Origin: an uncultured Burkholderiales bacterium
Lineage (GTDB): Bacteria; Pseudomonadota; Gammaproteobacteria; Burkholderiales; Burkholderiaceae_E
Length of the DNA: 15,824 bases
Reading direction: 5' to 3'
Assembly: GCA_903923345.1 (NCBI GenBank)
Contig: CAIXXI010000438.1
Location: 1 to 15,824, forward strand
Shown: one piece after another, positions 13,982 through 15,824 of the stretch
Numbering within the stretch: position 1 is the first letter of the stretch
How the letters are laid out: each line of letters starts with the position of its first letter
The notes under the pieces: generated by a model
Database searches by the model: none
Told to the model about the DNA's origin: nothing
The model's input: only the letters and a program-made list of their open reading frames with translations
Made by a program: the position numbers and the translations under genes

Positions 13982-15622
13982 ATGGGAATTACGATTTATC
14001 GCGCGCGACGCATTCTCACGATGAATCCGGCGCGCCCTGAAGCGACGCATGTCGCGGTGCGCGAAGGCCGCATCCTGGGGGCAGGGGATCTCGATGAGCT
14101 GCGTGGCTGGGGACGCTTCGATCTGGACGAACGCTTTGCCGACCAGGTCTTGGTGCCGGGCTTTGTCGAGGGTCACAGCCATCTCGCAGAAGGCGCCAAC
14201 TGGCGCTATGTGTACTGCGGCTTTCACGATCGCACCGATCCGGATGGACGCTGCTGGCCCGGTGCGCACTCGATCGAAGCCGTGGTCGAGCGGCTGCGCC
14301 AGGCCCATGCCCACCTCAGCGACCCGAGCGAGCCGCTGATTGGCTGGGGCTTCGACCCCATCCATTTCGGGCAGCGACGGTGCGACCGGCACGACCTGGA
14401 CCGTGTCAGCGACACCCGGCCGGTTGCCGTGCTGCATGCCAGCCTGCACATCACCAATGCGAACAGCGCCGCCCTCAAGGCTGGTTCATTTCTGCGCACC
14501 GGCCATGACCATCCGGGCATTCCGCTGGATGCACAGGGGCTGCCCACCGGCGAGCTGAAAGGCCCGGAGGCGATGACGCCGGTGCTGATGAAACTCGGGG
14601 TCAATGTCGCCGGGATGGCTGGCGACGAGGCTGGCGTGCGGGCCTTCGGACGGCTGGCGGTGCGCACCGGCGTGACCACTGCGACCGATCTGGCGAATTC
14701 CGCCAAGGATGCCGCCATCGATCAACTGCTGCAGATCACCGCGGCGCAGGACTTCCCGGTCCGTCTCGTGCCCGCGATGCATGTGCGCGGCCAGAGTGCC
14801 GAGCAGGCCATCGAGCGTGCACTGTCGTTGCGGGCACGCTCGACCGACTCACTGCGCATGGGGCGGGTCAAGGCCCATGCAGACGGCTCGATCCAGGGCT
14901 TCTCGGCGCGACTGCGCTGGCCGGGCTACTACAACGGCGCACCGCAAGGCATGTGGTACGTCGAGCCCGAATACCTGCGCCATGTCTATGCGCTGGCCTT
15001 GCGCCACGGCGTGCAGATGCACACCCATGCCAATGGCGACGCGGCCATCGATCTGGCCATCGAATCGCTGGAGTCAGCACTGCGACAACACCCCAGTGCG
15101 GACCATCGCTTCACGCTGCAGCACTGCCAGCTCGCCGATCGGTCGCAACTGCAACGGATGAAGTCGCTGGGCATGTGCGCCAACTTCTTTGCCAACCACC
15201 ACTTCTACTGGGGCGACGCCCATCGCGACATGACCGTCGGCCCGGAACGTGCGCAGCGCATGAATCCGTGTCGCTCGGCGCATGACATCGGCGTGCCCTA
15301 CACCATCCACTCTGATGCACCGGTCACGCCGATGGATCCGCTGCATGTGGCCTGGTGCGCCGTCAACCGGCTGACCTCGAGCGGCCAGTTGCTGGGGGCC
15401 TACGAACGGATCAGTGTCGCGCAGGCCTTGCAGGCAATCACCCTGGGCGCAGCCCATACCCTGCATCTGGATGGCGAAATCGGATCGATCGAAACCGGCA
15501 AGCGGGCCGACTTCGCGGTCTTGCAGGACGACCCGTTGTCGATTGCACCCGAACGCCTCAAGGACATCGCGGTATGGGGCACCGTGCAGACCGGCCGGAT
15601 CTTCGAAGCGGCCCGCATCTGA
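13982..15622 (+). CDS. YtcJ-type amidohydrolase, cytoplasmic
   Basis: A 546-residue metal-dependent hydrolase of the amidohydrolase_3 family. Counted from 13982, visible residues are VEGHSH (H65, H67), RVKAHADGSIQG (K297, D301), MHTHANGD (H347, H349), LQHCQ (H381) and HSDAPV (D445). The C-terminal GSIETGKRADFAVLQDDP return is also present. There is no signal peptide, unlike the lipoprotein homologue at 2468. The first metal motif is E-G-H-S-H where most members have D-x-H-x-H. Start choice is uncertain. TTG 13949 lies inside the REP-like repeat and ATG 13970 has no ribosome-binding site. ATG 13979 and 13982 follow GGGACGG, and the protein core (ITIYRARRILTMNP) begins directly after 13982, which I chose. 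It sits 96 bp after the CoA-transferase gene, split from it by the REP pair, so it may be in the same transcript or attenuated. Confidence 0.87.
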   Translation: MGITIYRARRILTMNPARPEATHVAVREGRILGAGDLDELRGWGRFDLDERFADQVLVPGFVEGHSHLAEGANWRYVYCGFHDRTDPDGRCWPGAHSIEAVVERLRQAHAHLSDPSEPLIGWGFDPIHFGQRRCDRHDLDRVSDTRPVAVLHASLHITNANSAALKAGSFLRTGHDHPGIPLDAQGLPTGELKGPEAMTPVLMKLGVNVAGMAGDEAGVRAFGRLAVRTGVTTATDLANSAKDAAIDQLLQITAAQDFPVRLVPAMHVRGQSAEQAIERALSLRARSTDSLRMGRVKAHADGSIQGFSARLRWPGYYNGAPQGMWYVEPEYLRHVYALALRHGVQMHTHANGDAAIDLAIESLESALRQHPSADHRFTLQHCQLADRSQLQRMKSLGMCANFFANHHFYWGDAHRDMTVGPERAQRMNPCRSAHDIGVPYTIHSDAPVTPMDPLHVAWCAVNRLTSSGQLLGAYERISVAQALQAITLGAAHTLHLDGEIGSIETGKRADFAVLQDDPLSIAPERLKDIAVWGTVQTGRIFEAARI

Positions 15623-15635
15623 CACGGTCTGACTG

Positions 15636-15657
15636 CGCTGCGTCCTGCGGCGCAGCG
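15636..15657. terminator. hairpin between convergent genes
   Basis: CGCTGCG (15636-15642) pairs with CGCAGCG (15651-15657) around an 8-nt loop, in the 48-bp gap between two convergent stop codons (15622 and 15671). There is no T-tract on either strand, so this is a weak bidirectional terminator candidate. Confidence 0.35.
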
Positions 15658-15670
15658 GCTTAGCTGCAAC

Positions 15671-15824
15671 TCAGAGCACCGCCTCAACCAGGTAGGGCCC
15701 TTTCGATGCAAGCCCGCGAGACAGCTCGCGCGCCAGGCCGCCCAGATCCGTGGCACGGCCGGCTTCGACGCCCATGGACCGGGCAATTCCGACGAAATCG
15801 AGGGTCGGATTGTCGATGTTGAGC
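15671..15824 (-). CDS. C-terminus of a thiamine-pyrophosphate enzyme (acetolactate synthase-like), partial
   Basis: The last 50 codons of a minus-strand gene that enters from the right edge, ending TGA at 15673-15671. Reading from the edge it starts LNIDNPTLDFVGIARSMGV and ends ASKGPYLVEAVL. This layout (short acidic strand, N-P-x-x-D-F-V-x-I-A, then a helix rich in Ala/Leu/Glu, then GP-x-L-V/I-E-A at the very end) is the usual tail of the TPP-binding C-terminal domain of acetolactate synthase and benzoylformate decarboxylase-type enzymes. Such enzymes join or decarboxylate 2-oxo acids. The catalytic part lies outside the window, so the exact activity cannot be judged. It converges on the amidohydrolase gene with 48 bp between stops. 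Confidence 0.7.
   Translation of the reverse strand, partial: LNIDNPTLDFVGIARSMGVEAGRATDLGGLARELSRGLASKGPYLVEAVL

Overview
This window looks like chromosomal DNA from a GC-rich proteobacterium. A betaproteobacterium of the Burkholderiales type is my inference from the high GC, the protein families (DcaP-like porin, HdeD, multi-domain rhodanese, CaiB/BaiF transferase) and the REP-type palindromes. No marker gene settles the taxonomy. I see no rRNA, tRNA, CRISPR array, prophage or intact insertion sequence. No gene-free stretch exceeds 150 bp.

Layout: (A) 1-4267, plus strand: a cell-envelope gene set. It has a DcaP-like outer-membrane porin (5' end probably outside the window), a second small outer-membrane beta-barrel protein, and a YtcJ-type amidohydrolase with a lipoprotein signal. 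(B) 4323-8996, minus strand: a periplasmic NMT1/TauA-type ABC substrate-binding protein, a class III PLP aminotransferase and a four-domain rhodanese, tightly spaced, followed by an HdeD-type membrane protein. The first three look like one operon for uptake and transamination of an amine, with sulfur chemistry attached. (C) 9143-11600, minus strand: an acyl-CoA dehydrogenase and an MFS permease. (D) 11742-15622, plus strand, divergent from the permease: a Sec-less (CPVC) relative of the glycine/D-proline reductase selenoprotein B family, overlapping by 4 bp with a CaiB/BaiF CoA-transferase. A pair of inverted REP-like palindromes follows, then a second, cytoplasmic YtcJ-type amidohydrolase. 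(E) 15671-15824, minus strand: the last 50 codons of a thiamine-pyrophosphate enzyme, cut by the window edge.

Regions C-E read as an uncharacterised catabolic locus: import (MFS), CoA transfer (CaiB), dehydrogenation (acyl-CoA dehydrogenase), amide or imide hydrolysis (amidohydrolase), 2-oxo acid chemistry (TPP enzyme), plus a redox protein of unknown role. The substrate cannot be read from sequence. The most unusual item is the GrdB/PrdB-like protein. Its anaerobic relatives use selenocysteine and need partner subunits, but here the motif is CxxC and no partners are present.

Non-coding points of note are a near-perfect 31-bp inverted repeat next to a 12-bp palindrome upstream of the substrate-binding protein gene, and the REP-like pair at 13896-13968, which runs into the 5' end of the last amidohydrolase gene.
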